NCBI RefSeq assembly: GCF_002161595.1
Contig: NZ_NFID01000006.1
Span: forward strand, 1 to 64,000
DNA: 64,000 bases
Origin: Gemmiger sp. An50
Lineage (GTDB): Bacteria; Bacillota; Clostridia; Oscillospirales; Ruminococcaceae
Direction: 5' to 3'
Shown here: positions 26,374 to 36,400 of the stretch, one piece after another
Numbering within the stretch: the first letter of the stretch is position 1
Layout: each line of letters opens with the position of its first letter
Position numbers and translations under genes: made by a program
The notes under the pieces: generated by a model
Database searches by the model: none
Told to the model about the DNA's origin: nothing
What the model saw: the letters and a program-made list of their open reading frames with translations, nothing else

Positions 26374-28245
26374 TTGGCGACCTTTAAGGTGCCCAGCCAG
26401 GTGAGCCGCAGCGTGCTGACGGTGGACACCCTGCTGGGCGTGGACATGACCAACGACCCCAGCAACGTGGACAAGAGTCAGAGCCCGAACGGACAGAACC
26501 TGATCCGGGACGTGCCCGGCAAGGTGCGCAAGTGCATGGGGTATGAAAAGCTGTTTACGCTGGAGGGTGCGATTCACGGCTACCATGGGTACGGAGAAAA
26601 GCCCGGCCTGCTGCATGCCGGAACAAAGCTGTATCGGGTGGACCTTGCCGGTGAGGATGAGCCGGAGCTGGTATACAGCGACGCTGCCGACCGGCCCAGC
26701 CGCAGCTGGCAGCTGGCGGAGCGGCTGTTTCTTGCGGATGGCAAAGCTCTGCTGGTCTATGACGGGAAAACGGTAAAAAAGGCATCCGAAGTTGCGAAAA
26801 TTCCTCTGTTCACCATTGCGAAGGCTCCCGCCGGAGGCGGCAAGCAATATGAACAGCTGAACCTGCTGCAGCCAAAATTTCAGGAGATGTTTCTGGGGAC
26901 AGAGGATGCAAAGGAATACCACCTGAGTTTTTCCGGGCTGGATTCCACCGCTGTGGTCGTGGAGGTGCTGAGTGCCCAAGGCGACTGGGTAAAGAAAAGT
27001 GAGGGAAATGATTTTTCGGTAAACCGGCAGACCGGTGTGGTGACCTTCACCACCGCCCCAGGGCCGAGCCCGGTGAGCGGACAGGACAATGTGCGGATCA
27101 CTGCGGCGCGGACCGTGGCCGGATACGCCGACCGGATCAACAAGTGCGACATCGGCATTCTGTTCGGGGTAAACGGCGCGGCGGACCGTCTGTTCCTTTC
27201 CGGCAACCCGGACTACCCCAGCTATGACTGGTATTCCGGGCAGAACGACCCCACCTACTGGCCGGACACCGGGTACAGCACCCTGGGCAGCGGCGGCAGC
27301 GCGGTGATGGGATACAGCATCATCAACAACTATCTGGCCGCCCATAAGGATGAGCGGGACACCGACCGGAACGTGGTGATCCGCCGCGGGGACCTGGTGG
27401 ATAACCAGCCCGCCTTCCCCATCACCAACACGCTGCAGGGGCCAGGCGCGGTGGCGAAGGGCAGCTTCTGCTACCTTTGCACCGAGCCGGTGTTTCTGAC
27501 CGCGCTTGGCATTTACGCCATTACCCCCAGCGACATCAGCGGTGAGCGCTACAGCCAGGACCGGAGCTACTATGTGAACGGCGCGCTGACCCGGGAGAGC
27601 GGACTGGCAGGGGCAGTGGCTGCGGTGTTCCGGGACCTTTACTGGCTGTGTGTGAACGGACACGCCTACATTCTGGACGGGCTGCAGAGCCTGGGACAGG
27701 AGCGGAGCGAACCCTATTCCACCCGGCAGTACGCCTGCTTTTACCGCACGAACCTTCCCGCCAGCGCGATCTGGGTGGAGAACGACCGGCTTTTCTTCGG
27801 GGACAGCACCGGAGCCGTATACCGCTTTTATGATGACCCCCAGGCGCAGGAGAGCTACAACGATGATGGGCAGCCCATCCACGCGGTTTGGGAGACGCCG
27901 GATTTTTCCGGCAAGCTGTTTTACAAGAACAAGACCTTTCGCTATCTTGCTTTGCAGCTGACCCCGGCTGTTGCCACCAGCGTGAAGCTCTATGCCCAGA
28001 AGCGGGGCATCTGGGGATTTTTACGGGAGGAGACTCGCAAGGCCCGCTACTTCAGCTATGCGAGCCTGATCTATTCAAAATTCACCTATTCCAACGACCA
28101 GACCACCAAGACGCTGCACACAAAACTGCGCATCAAGCGGGTGGACAAGGCCCGGTTCCGCTTTGAAAACGATCAGCGGAACGAGCCCTTCGGCCTGATG
28201 GCCTACGCGCTGGAATATGTGGAAAACGGAAACTACAAGGGGTGA
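26374..28245 (+). CDS. Large beta-rich tail/neck structural protein
   Basis: 623 residues from a TTG start with GGGAGGTG upstream. Blade-like repeats with aromatic turns ([76 protein letters not shown], cited as separate blocks) suggest a beta-propeller such as a podovirus tail nozzle or stopper. No tape-measure gene is present anywhere in the module. Function inferred. Confidence 0.55.
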   Translation: MATFKVPSQVSRSVLTVDTLLGVDMTNDPSNVDKSQSPNGQNLIRDVPGKVRKCMGYEKLFTLEGAIHGYHGYGEKPGLLHAGTKLYRVDLAGEDEPELVYSDAADRPSRSWQLAERLFLADGKALLVYDGKTVKKASEVAKIPLFTIAKAPAGGGKQYEQLNLLQPKFQEMFLGTEDAKEYHLSFSGLDSTAVVVEVLSAQGDWVKKSEGNDFSVNRQTGVVTFTTAPGPSPVSGQDNVRITAARTVAGYADRINKCDIGILFGVNGAADRLFLSGNPDYPSYDWYSGQNDPTYWPDTGYSTLGSGGSAVMGYSIINNYLAAHKDERDTDRNVVIRRGDLVDNQPAFPITNTLQGPGAVAKGSFCYLCTEPVFLTALGIYAITPSDISGERYSQDRSYYVNGALTRESGLAGAVAAVFRDLYWLCVNGHAYILDGLQSLGQERSEPYSTRQYACFYRTNLPASAIWVENDRLFFGDSTGAVYRFYDDPQAQESYNDDGQPIHAVWETPDFSGKLFYKNKTFRYLALQLTPAVATSVKLYAQKRGIWGFLREETRKARYFSYASLIYSKFTYSNDQTTKTLHTKLRIKRVDKARFRFENDQRNEPFGLMAYALEYVENGNYKG

Positions 28246-28249
28246 GAAA

Positions 28250-29398
28250 ATGGCATTCAAACGGATCGAGGACAGTGACCTGAAGGGTAAGGGCAACGTG
28301 GGCCGCCCGGATACCCCAGGCGTGGATACCGCTGAGATGCAGCGGATTCTGGACGAGATCCCCCGGGAGATCATTGTGCCTGCCTTCAACGCGCTGGTAG
28401 ACGCTCTGAACGAGGGCGGTGGTGCGGACGGGATCACCGTAACTGTGCCGGATGGTGTGCCGGAAGGGACCGCCAGCAATTTGAACGCGGTACTGGCTGC
28501 GCTGGGCGCGGAGCTGCTCAAGCGGGTGATCAGCGACGACGTGAAGAAGATCCGGCTCAATTCCTTCGGCGAGCTGGAGGTAAGCACCGACGGCAGCAAG
28601 TTCACGGTGGCGTCCAGCCGGGGCCATGTGATCGAGGACGGTCTGGACAACACCTACACCCAGCGGCGCAAGCTGCGCTTCAAGTTCACTCAGGTGGAGG
28701 ATGACCCGGACAGCGACGCAACCGTGGTATACGGCCTGCCCGGACCGGAAGGTCCTCCCGGCCCCGGCGGCGTAGTGACCGACCTGGACCCCGGCCTGTT
28801 TGCCCTGACCGTGGACGAGGAAGGCAACGTGTTTTTGCAGCACAACGACGGCGAACCCACGCCGCCCTTCTCCATCGACGGGGACAAGAACCTGATCTAC
28901 ACCGTATCGGACGAGGTGCAGATCAATCTGGGCAATATTCGAGGGCCGCAGGGTGTGCAGGGTGTACAGGGTGTAAAAGGAGACACCGGCGAGCGGGGAC
29001 CGCAGGGGCCCACCGGACCGCAGGGGCAGACAGGACCACAGGGCCCGAAAGGCGAAAAGGGTGATACCGGTGTGCAGGGCCCCCAGGGGCCTGCCGGCCC
29101 ACAGGGCGAAACAGGCCCCCAGGGCAGCCCCGGCCCACAGGGCGAAAAGGGCGACCCGGGTGAGACCGGCCCCAAGGGAGACCCGGGCTTTTTCAAGATG
29201 GACGTGGACGAAAGCGGTAATCTTTCGGTCTACTACGGCGCGGGAGAGCCCCCTCCCCTTTCCATCGAGGACGGACATCTGGTTTATACCTTACAGGACG
29301 GCCAGAAGCTGGATCTGGGCAATGTGACCGGCCTGCGCGGGCCCACCCCGGCGCTGGAGCTGGAGGAAAATGGAGACCTGTATGTGCGGTACGAGTAA
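28250..29398 (+). CDS. Collagen-like tail fibre/appendage protein
   Basis: 382 residues from the ATG at 28250. The N-terminal 150 residues are mixed alpha/beta and may be the virion-anchoring part ([20 protein letters not shown]). A first short G-x-y block ([13 protein letters not shown]) is followed by a beta domain, a long collagen-like run (about residues 237-308, GPQG/GPKG/GETG triplets) and a repeat of the beta domain ([20 protein letters not shown]). Such fibres trimerise and often bind host surfaces. Confidence 0.75.
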   Translation: MAFKRIEDSDLKGKGNVGRPDTPGVDTAEMQRILDEIPREIIVPAFNALVDALNEGGGADGITVTVPDGVPEGTASNLNAVLAALGAELLKRVISDDVKKIRLNSFGELEVSTDGSKFTVASSRGHVIEDGLDNTYTQRRKLRFKFTQVEDDPDSDATVVYGLPGPEGPPGPGGVVTDLDPGLFALTVDEEGNVFLQHNDGEPTPPFSIDGDKNLIYTVSDEVQINLGNIRGPQGVQGVQGVKGDTGERGPQGPTGPQGQTGPQGPKGEKGDTGVQGPQGPAGPQGETGPQGSPGPQGEKGDPGETGPKGDPGFFKMDVDESGNLSVYYGAGEPPPLSIEDGHLVYTLQDGQKLDLGNVTGLRGPTPALELEENGDLYVRYE

Positions 29399-29411
29399 AG
29401 GAGGATGAAAG

Positions 29412-29927
29412 ATGGCAGAACGGCAGCTTTTGGGCAACATCAAAGGCCCCAAGGGCGATACCGGCCCGCAGGGCCCGAAAGGCGATACCGGTGCGCAGGG
29501 GCCCAAGGGAGACACAGGACCCCAAGGCCCGCAGGGTGAACGGGGTGCGACCGGCTCCACCGGCGCACAGGGACCGGCCGGCACCCGGGGCAGCACCTGG
29601 TACACCGGCACCGGCATCACCGGAACCAGCACCACGGGCACCGTGTTTTCCGGCAGCGGCGTAAGCAGCGCCATTGTGGGAGACATGTACATGAACAGCA
29701 GCACCAACTATGTGTACAAGTGTACCCTGGGCGGCGCTGCATCGGTGGCAAAATGGGCCTATGTGGCCACCCTGAAGGGACCCAAGGGGGACACCGGCGC
29801 CCAGGGCGCAAAGGGCGATACCGGCGCCCAGGGCCCGCAGGGTCCCACCGGACCGGCCGGAGCGGATGGGAAAGCCCCCTCCTTCGAGCTGGACGAAGAG
29901 GGAAACCTGTATGTGAGTTATTCGTAA
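29412..29927 (+). CDS. Second collagen-like phage protein
   Basis: 171 residues, SD AAAGGAGG. Two collagen-like blocks (residues about 10-60 and 125-150) flank a Ser/Thr/Gly-rich globular segment ([18 protein letters not shown]). The C-terminal motif [14 protein letters not shown] is shared with the preceding protein ([14 protein letters not shown]), suggesting a common assembly module. Confidence 0.7.
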   Translation: MAERQLLGNIKGPKGDTGPQGPKGDTGAQGPKGDTGPQGPQGERGATGSTGAQGPAGTRGSTWYTGTGITGTSTTGTVFSGSGVSSAIVGDMYMNSSTNYVYKCTLGGAASVAKWAYVATLKGPKGDTGAQGAKGDTGAQGPQGPTGPAGADGKAPSFELDEEGNLYVSYS

Positions 29928-29940
29928 AGGAGGATAAAAG

Positions 29941-30489
29941 ATGGCGGAACAGAAACTGCTGCTGGGCAACGTGCGCGGCCCCCAGGGTCCGGCAGGGCCC
30001 AATGAGGTGAGCTCCGAAACGTCCACCAGCGGGTTTGAGAATGGTCATGTGCTGGTCAACAACAACGGAAAGGTGGGCGGCAAAAAGCTGACTGCCTCGG
30101 ACGTTGGCGCACGCCCGGACAGCTGGACCCCCAGTGCAGAGGATGTGGGCGCGATTCCCAAGGGGCACACGAAAACTCTGGCGAGCGGTCTGGCCTGGAA
30201 AACGGGGTCGATCAACACTCCTGCCGGATGGGATGATTACACGCTGATCCAGCTCAGCTCCAACTTTGGCAAGGCCATCATCAAAAACGTACCGAAAGAT
30301 GGCAGTGCAATTGCGTTTTTTGCGAACAACTCGGACAGCTATATCAACGCAACCTCTGCCACGATCTCCCGCAATTCCACCGGCGGCAGCATTACATTAT
30401 CGAACTTGCTGAGCTTGCGGCTGAGCACCAGCGGCGTGACCAAAAACAACACTGAGTTCAACATTTATCAGATTGAGGGGATTGCATGA
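29941..30489 (+). CDS. Phage fibre tip-like protein
   Basis: 182 residues, SD AAAGGAGG. A short GPQGPAGP remnant at residues 13-20 follows MAEQKLLLGNVRG, homologous to the previous protein's N-terminus. Then comes a tail-fibre motif (KKLTASDVGARPDSW, SAEDVGAIPKGH) common in phage receptor-binding proteins, and a beta-rich C-terminus. It overlaps the endolysin start (ATGA). Confidence 0.65.
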   Translation: MAEQKLLLGNVRGPQGPAGPNEVSSETSTSGFENGHVLVNNNGKVGGKKLTASDVGARPDSWTPSAEDVGAIPKGHTKTLASGLAWKTGSINTPAGWDDYTLIQLSSNFGKAIIKNVPKDGSAIAFFANNSDSYINATSATISRNSTGGSITLSNLLSLRLSTSGVTKNNTEFNIYQIEGIA

Positions 30490-31742
30490 ACATCACACAG
30501 GAACGAATCAGAGAAATCTGCAAAAGCTTCGTATCTGGTATGAATGCGGAGCAGATCGCAGCGGTGGAAGGCCTGAGCGATGCGGCCGTAGAACTGCTGC
30601 TGGCGGACCATGCCAAAGAATGCTGTGAAATCCAGGCGTATCTGGAGCAGATGGGCTGGACGCTGGAGGAAAAGCCTGCGCCGGTGCTGCTGGTGCGCGC
30701 CTCCCCTGCCCTTGCCCACGGCATCGATGTGAGCAAGCACCAGGGCACCATCAACTGGGATGCAGTGGCAGCGGACCCCAGTGTGCAGTTTGCCATTCTG
30801 CGGGCCGGGTACGGCCGCTACGAAAGCCAGGTGGATGCCCAGTGGGCCCGCAACTATGCCGAGTGCAAGCGGCTGGGCATTCCGGTTGGTGCGTACTGGT
30901 ACAGCTACGCGACCACCCAGGCGGACGCGGCCACTGAAGGCCGATTGTTTGCCAAGGTGCTGGCGGGCAAACAGTTCGAGTATCCGGTGTACTTCGACCA
31001 TGAAGACGGCAGCATCCCGGCGGCGCAGCGCACCGCCTGCGCGCTGGCCTTCTTCGATGCTATGGGCGCAGCGTGGTACAAGGGTTATTACTCTTATACC
31101 GCATGGATGCCCAGTGTGGATCTTGGCAGCATCCGGCAGCACTGCGACACCGTGTGGCTGGCGGATTACCGGGCAAATCCGGATCAGACCATCCAGCGGG
31201 ACATGCACCAGTACACCAGCAGCGGCACCGTGGCCGGGATCGGCGGCCGGGTGGACTGCAACCGGGCCTATGTGGACTTTCCTGCTCTCATCCGGGCAGC
31301 AGGAAAGAATGGTTTTGAAAAGGAGGAAAATACCATGTACAGCGATACTCTGAAAATTGGCCCCGTGAGCGGCGGCGACCGCAAGACTATGGCGGCACTG
31401 GCTGAGAGCCTGAATCTGCCCCACTTTGATGCAGGCGACTACATCGTCATTGGCCCGGCCAGTAAGGGTGACCGGAAGCAGGTGGCGGCCAAAGCCCAGG
31501 CGCTGGGCCTAGGTGTGGAGGACTATCTGCCCCCTGAGGAACCCGAGGAGCCGGAGACTCCCGAAAACCCGGACGTGCCGGATATGGAGTTTGACGAGGT
31601 CATGTTTATGCTGGCAAAGCTGGACGGCAAGCTGGACCGGGTGCTGGAAAAGCTGGACCTGGTGCAGCAGGCTCTGGAGGACCCCGCCGCCCAGCAGGTG
31701 CTGGACAAGCTGGAAAAGGCCGGCGCGGCGCTGGCTCAGTGA
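30486..31742 (+). CDS. GH25 endolysin with two C-terminal repeats
   Basis: 418 residues. Residues 1-75 are a small helical region (EQIAAVEGLSDAAVELLLAD). Residues 78-270 are a GH25 muramidase with HGIDVSKHQG, AILRAGYG, YFDHED and VDCNRAYVD. Two related repeats follow (IGPVSGGDRKTMAALAESL and IGPASKGDRKQVAAKAQAL), probably wall binding. A Glu/Pro linker and a C-terminal helix end it. It cleaves peptidoglycan glycan strands at lysis. Holin-like genes follow directly. Confidence 0.9.
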   Translation: MNITQERIREICKSFVSGMNAEQIAAVEGLSDAAVELLLADHAKECCEIQAYLEQMGWTLEEKPAPVLLVRASPALAHGIDVSKHQGTINWDAVAADPSVQFAILRAGYGRYESQVDAQWARNYAECKRLGIPVGAYWYSYATTQADAATEGRLFAKVLAGKQFEYPVYFDHEDGSIPAAQRTACALAFFDAMGAAWYKGYYSYTAWMPSVDLGSIRQHCDTVWLADYRANPDQTIQRDMHQYTSSGTVAGIGGRVDCNRAYVDFPALIRAAGKNGFEKEENTMYSDTLKIGPVSGGDRKTMAALAESLNLPHFDAGDYIVIGPASKGDRKQVAAKAQALGLGVEDYLPPEEPEEPETPENPDVPDMEFDEVMFMLAKLDGKLDRVLEKLDLVQQALEDPAAQQVLDKLEKAGAALAQ

Positions 31743-31752
31743 GGTGAAGCCG

Positions 31753-32007
31753 ATGGATGAATGGGGCGTAGTTGGGGTGCTGGTGGTGGTGGCCGGGCTG
31801 TTTCTTTCGGTGGGGGCGCCGGTGATTCGGCTGAACAGCACCCTCACCAAGCTCTCCACCCTGGTGGAAGGGCTGCGGGACCGGCAGACCCAGCAGGAAC
31901 AGAACAACACCGAAGGCCACCGCCGCCTGTGGAAACACAACGATGAACAGGATGCGACGCTCAACGATCATGAGACCCGCATCACGATTCTGGAAAGGAA
32001 GGATTAA
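31753..32007 (+). CDS. Membrane-anchored coiled-coil lysis protein
   Basis: 84 residues, SD GAGGTGAAG. One N-terminal membrane helix (GVVGVLVVVAGLFLSVGAPV) is followed by a polar helix with heptads (LTKLSTLVEGLRDRQTQQEQ). It resembles XhlA/haemolysin-type accessory lysis proteins by layout and by position between endolysin and holin. Confidence 0.6.
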   Translation: MDEWGVVGVLVVVAGLFLSVGAPVIRLNSTLTKLSTLVEGLRDRQTQQEQNNTEGHRRLWKHNDEQDATLNDHETRITILERKD

Positions 32008-32009
32008 CA

Positions 32010-32273
32010 ATGGAATTTATGGGCATCACCGGCGTGGCCGGTATCGTGGTGATCTGCTATCTGGTGGGTTTGGTGGTCAAGGCCACCCCCTGGAACAACA
32101 ACAAAATCATTCCCATCGTGTGCGGCATGGCCGGTGCGGTGCTGGGTGTGGCGGGCATGTATGTTATGCCCGAGTTCCCGGCGGCTGACCCCATTACCGC
32201 CGTGGCGGTGGGCATTGTGAGCGGTCTGGCGGCAACCGGTGCCGATCAGATCGCCAAGCAGCTGAAGCAGTAA
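32010..32273 (+). CDS. Phage holin
   Basis: 87 residues, two to three membrane segments (FMGITGVAGIVVICYLVGLV, IIPIVCGMAGAVLGVAGMYV, ITAVAVGIVSGLAATGA) and a charged C-terminal tail (DQIAKQLKQ), as in Firmicutes phage holins. It lies 2 bases after the previous gene. Confidence 0.75.
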   Translation: MEFMGITGVAGIVVICYLVGLVVKATPWNNNKIIPIVCGMAGAVLGVAGMYVMPEFPAADPITAVAVGIVSGLAATGADQIAKQLKQ

Positions 32274-32331
32274 CGCAGAGCCGGCCCCTGCCCTTATGGC
32301 GGGGGCTGGCATCAGGAAAGGAGAGATCGGT

Positions 32332-33414
32332 ATGGCATTGGCGGACTGGGTTCTGGGCGGAAGCCGGGGCGGCCTGACCAGCGAACAGAAAAAGCAGATC
32401 AACGAGAGCTACAAGCCGGGCAGCTACGGGCACAGCACCTACAGCGGCCTGGGAAGAAAGCCGAACAGCTCCTCCAGCAGCGGTGGGAGTTCTTCTAAAG
32501 GCTCTTCCAGTGGCTCTTCCGGCGGTGGCGGCGCATCGACCCCCGCCTATGACCCCTACGCCGCGTATCAGGCGCAGCTGCAGGCCATCTATGAGGAGCA
32601 GCGCCGGGCGGCGGAGGAGGCAGAGCGCCGCAAGCGGGAGGCCGCACAGGCTGCCTATGACCGGAACATGGCAGCTTTGGGCAGCGCCTACCAGAACCAG
32701 CTGAGCGGGCTGAAGCAGAACTATGAATCCACCCTGGGCACACTGGAAAACGACTACAACCTGGGCGTGGACGGTGTGAACAAGCAGGCGGACAACGCCC
32801 AGCAGCAGGCCTACATCAACTACATGATGAGCAAGCGGGACCTGGGCCAGCAGATGAGCGCCCAGGGACTTTCCGGCGGCGCCGCTGAAAGTACCATGGC
32901 CGGGCTGTACAACGAGTACGGCAACAGCCGGAATACCATCGACAGCGGCCGGAACGACAACCTGGCCAGCCTGAAAAACAGCTACGATTCCAGCAAGGCC
33001 AGTGCCCTGCAGAGCTACAACGGCCAGCTGAGCGACGCCGAGGCGGCAAAGCTGGCCTACGAGATGCAGCTGGAGCAGAATCTGGCGAACGCCATTGCGG
33101 ACGCGGCCAGCGTAAACTACGACCAGCAGTTTGCCCTGAGCCAGGATTACCTGAGCCAACTGAGTGACATTCAAAAGGCGCAGGCCGCGGCGGCCCAGAA
33201 GGCGGCAGCCCAGAGCTATTCGGCCGGAAATTCGACCCGCAGCGTTTCGACCCGGCAGGCGGACGCGGCCGGCTCCGGCAGTAACGCGTACCGGCTGGCC
33301 CAGCAGGTATATTCCAGCTACCAGAACCCGGACGACGTGGTGGACGCGCTGATGCTGAGCGGCGTTTCCAACCAGGACATTCTGGACATTCTGAATCAGA
33401 TGGGCATCAACTGA
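32332..33414 (+). CDS. Internal virion-like protein, Ala/Gln/Ser rich
   Basis: 360 residues from the ATG at 32332, SD AAAGGAG. A Ser/Gly linker (residues 40-70) follows a short N-terminus. The rest is almost fully helical and Gln/Ala rich with Tyr-containing repeats (NMAALGSAYQNQLSGLKQNY, TLENDYNLGVDGVNKQADN). Composition and position before the 1643-aa protein resemble podovirus ejection proteins. No enzymatic motif. Confidence 0.5.
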   Translation: MALADWVLGGSRGGLTSEQKKQINESYKPGSYGHSTYSGLGRKPNSSSSSGGSSSKGSSSGSSGGGGASTPAYDPYAAYQAQLQAIYEEQRRAAEEAERRKREAAQAAYDRNMAALGSAYQNQLSGLKQNYESTLGTLENDYNLGVDGVNKQADNAQQQAYINYMMSKRDLGQQMSAQGLSGGAAESTMAGLYNEYGNSRNTIDSGRNDNLASLKNSYDSSKASALQSYNGQLSDAEAAKLAYEMQLEQNLANAIADAASVNYDQQFALSQDYLSQLSDIQKAQAAAAQKAAAQSYSAGNSTRSVSTRQADAAGSGSNAYRLAQQVYSSYQNPDDVVDALMLSGVSNQDILDILNQMGIN

Positions 33415-33433
33415 CAATGTGAGGGGGAGCGAC

Positions 33434-36400
33434 ATGGCACGATATGACCTGAACGCACTGGAAAAGCGGCGCAGCGAAACGGTGGAACGGCTGGAACAGA
33501 TCCCGGATAAGCCCAGCGCCCCCGCTTTCTCGTCTGCTTCCTCCTCCGTTTCCTTTTCCCGCCGAAGTTCCGCTTCCTCTCATTCCCCGACCGCTTCGCC
33601 CAAAACGCGGCCCGCGGCGGGGGCGGACTTTTTGCAGCAGACGAAACAGAAAACGAGCGAACCGGCGGCCACTCCCGCAAAGGTGGAAACCTCCTCCCTG
33701 ACTGGCAGCCGGCCGGACGAAGAGCAGGCCCGGCAGCTGGACACCTGGCTCTCGGACGGGTACCGGCTGAGCCGGGAGGAGAAGGCCGACGCCCGCAGGC
33801 TGATCGGGGAAAACAGCGCGGCCATGTGGGAGCTGGAAAAGAGCGGCCAGCAGCCCGACGCCCAGCAGCAGGAATACAGCCGCCAGATGCAGCGGCTGGC
33901 CAACAAGATCAGCCCCATTGCCAACGTGATGACCGGCGCGGCGGAGGCCTTTGGCATTCCGGCGCTGGCGGACCTTATGAGCGGCGGCAGCACCGGGGAC
34001 GATGCAGTGCAGGATGCCCGGACCCAGAACCCCATCGGGACTCTGGGCGGCCAGATCGGCGGCAGCCTGGCCGGTTACGCGCTGGTGGCCCCGGCGGCGG
34101 CACAGATCCCTGCCTTGCAAAAAGCGGGCACGGCGCTGGCCGGGACCCGGGGCGCAAAGGCACTGCAGCAGATCCCGGTGCTGGGGCAGGCCTTTGGCGC
34201 AGAGGGCATCGCCTCCATGCTGGCGGGACAGGCGGCGGACCTGGTGATGGACACTGCGCCCAGCCTTGCCCGGGATGTGCGGGATGGAAAGAGCGCCGGA
34301 CAGATCGCCGCCTCCACAATGAAAAATCTGGGCGTGAACGCCGCCCTGAACGTGGTGGGCGAAGAGATTCCTTACTTATGGAGCGCGGGAAGACATGCCC
34401 TGCGCGGGATGCGCAGCGGCACCCAAAACGCCGCCGAAGCAGCGGCGCGCGCTGCAAAAAATACTACGGATGCGCTGGACACGGCGAAGGCGCTGCCCTC
34501 CCCCGCCACAGCCGCCGGTTCGGCCCCGGTGGGCCAAAAAAGCGAAGTGGACCAGCTGGTGGAGGCCTTCCGGAACGGGACCATGACCAGCCGCCAGATG
34601 GACGCTCTGAAGCCAGGCGGCGTTCACCGGGCTGCCTTTGAACAGGCGACCGGCATCAGGCTGCCCGAGACCAGCAGCGCCACCCGCAGGGCACTGGGCC
34701 GCGGAATTGACACGAATCTCCCCGAACGGTATGATAAAGCCATAGAATCGACAGAAAGGGCGATGAACGATGGCGAAGCAGCCTTATCGGGGACTGCCGG
34801 ATATGATCGCAGACCATATAGGGCGTCCGCGGATGAGCGACGAGGAGTGGGCGGAGTACCAGAAGGAATGCCTGGAGGCGAGGGAGTTCGACGAGAAGTA
34901 CAGCCACCCCTTCGCAGCTCAGTGGAGAGCACAGCGCGGGCTGGGCAGACGGATCACCGTGCAGCAGCAGATGGAGATGCTCCGGGACTTCGAACAATAT
35001 TTGAAGGAAAACGGGATCGAGCGCCCTTCCAGCAAACGGCAGAAGAATTCGTAAAGCAGGCAGAGGCCTCCGGCATGAAGCTGGGCAGGCTGAAACAGAC
35101 CTCGTTTGCATATACCCCAGTGGAAATGGATCAGGCCGGTGATAACGCCCGAAGGATTGCAGAAGAATATACTGCTCGCGGGCAGGCATTCGTTTTGACC
35201 GATCAGCCGCTTCTGGTCAACAAGGACGGAATGACCCGACAGCTGAGCGATGCGGCTACAGCACCGGACGGTACTGTGTACATCTGGAAAGGTACTGATT
35301 TTGACCCTGGGGATACTATGGCGCACGAAGATTTTCACGTTGCTCTGAACCGTGGCGAAAAAAGTGCGCAGGAGTATTATGACACATTCCTTTCCAGCCT
35401 CGATTTTCTGGATGAGGATTATCAGGACGCAGCCAGAATCATCAATGACAAATATTTTGATGGGGCGCTTGATCTGACCAACCTGGACGATCTGGACAAG
35501 GTAAACCGGGAACTGGCAGCCTATTTTCACGAATTCAAGGAAAACCCGACACTGACCGGATTTAATGATTTTGCTTGGGTGGATGATTTTGACGGGATGC
35601 TGGAAAACTCCCGCCGTGCCTTCAAGGAAAGCCTGAACCTGCCGCCGGCCAGCATCGGCGCCAAAAAGCACGACCCTGCCAGCTACGCGGGCATGCAGGC
35701 GGAATACGGCACCATCGCCCCCGGCGAAAACGCTGCCCGGGTGGTGGATGTGCCGGTGAGCACGAACGGAACCGACCGGGTAAGCGTGGGCGTGCGCACC
35801 CTGATGGAGGCACCCCAGACACCGGATGAGATGATTCCTCTGTATGAAAAGGCGGTGGCGGATGGGCTGTTCTCCCACGATGTGGCCAGAGACCGGCAGG
35901 TCGTGAACGAGGCGGTGCAGGCCATTCAGCAAAACGGCTACCAAAAGGAGCTGGATGCCTGGAAAAGCCTTATGAATGACGGCAGCGCCCCCTCCAAGGC
36001 AGGCATTGCCAAGGGACAGGTGCTGTATACCCTGGCGACGGAGAACGGCGACACCGAGACCGCCATGAAGCTGGCCGGCGACCTTGCCCGGATCGCCACC
36101 GAGGCGGGCCAGAACCTGCAGGCCCAGCGGCTGCTGAAGCGGATGACCCCGGAGGGCAAGCTCTACTATGCCCAGCAGACACTGGAGAGCTTCAAGAAGG
36201 AGCTGGTGGATCAGTACGGCAGCCAGTTCGGTAACATCTCGATTCCCGGCGAGCTGGCGGACGCTTTGATGAAGGCGGGCAGCCAGAAGGAGCAGGACGA
36301 GGCGCTGCTGGCCATCTACCGGAACATTGCGGATCAGCTGCCTGCCACCTGGGCCGACCGGTGGAACGCCTGGCGCTACCTTGCCATGCTGGCAAACCCC

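Noticed and set aside
28897-29196. Cys/Pro/Gly-rich minus-strand frame across the collagen region
   Set aside because: Simple complement of the G-x-y repeat coding sequence.
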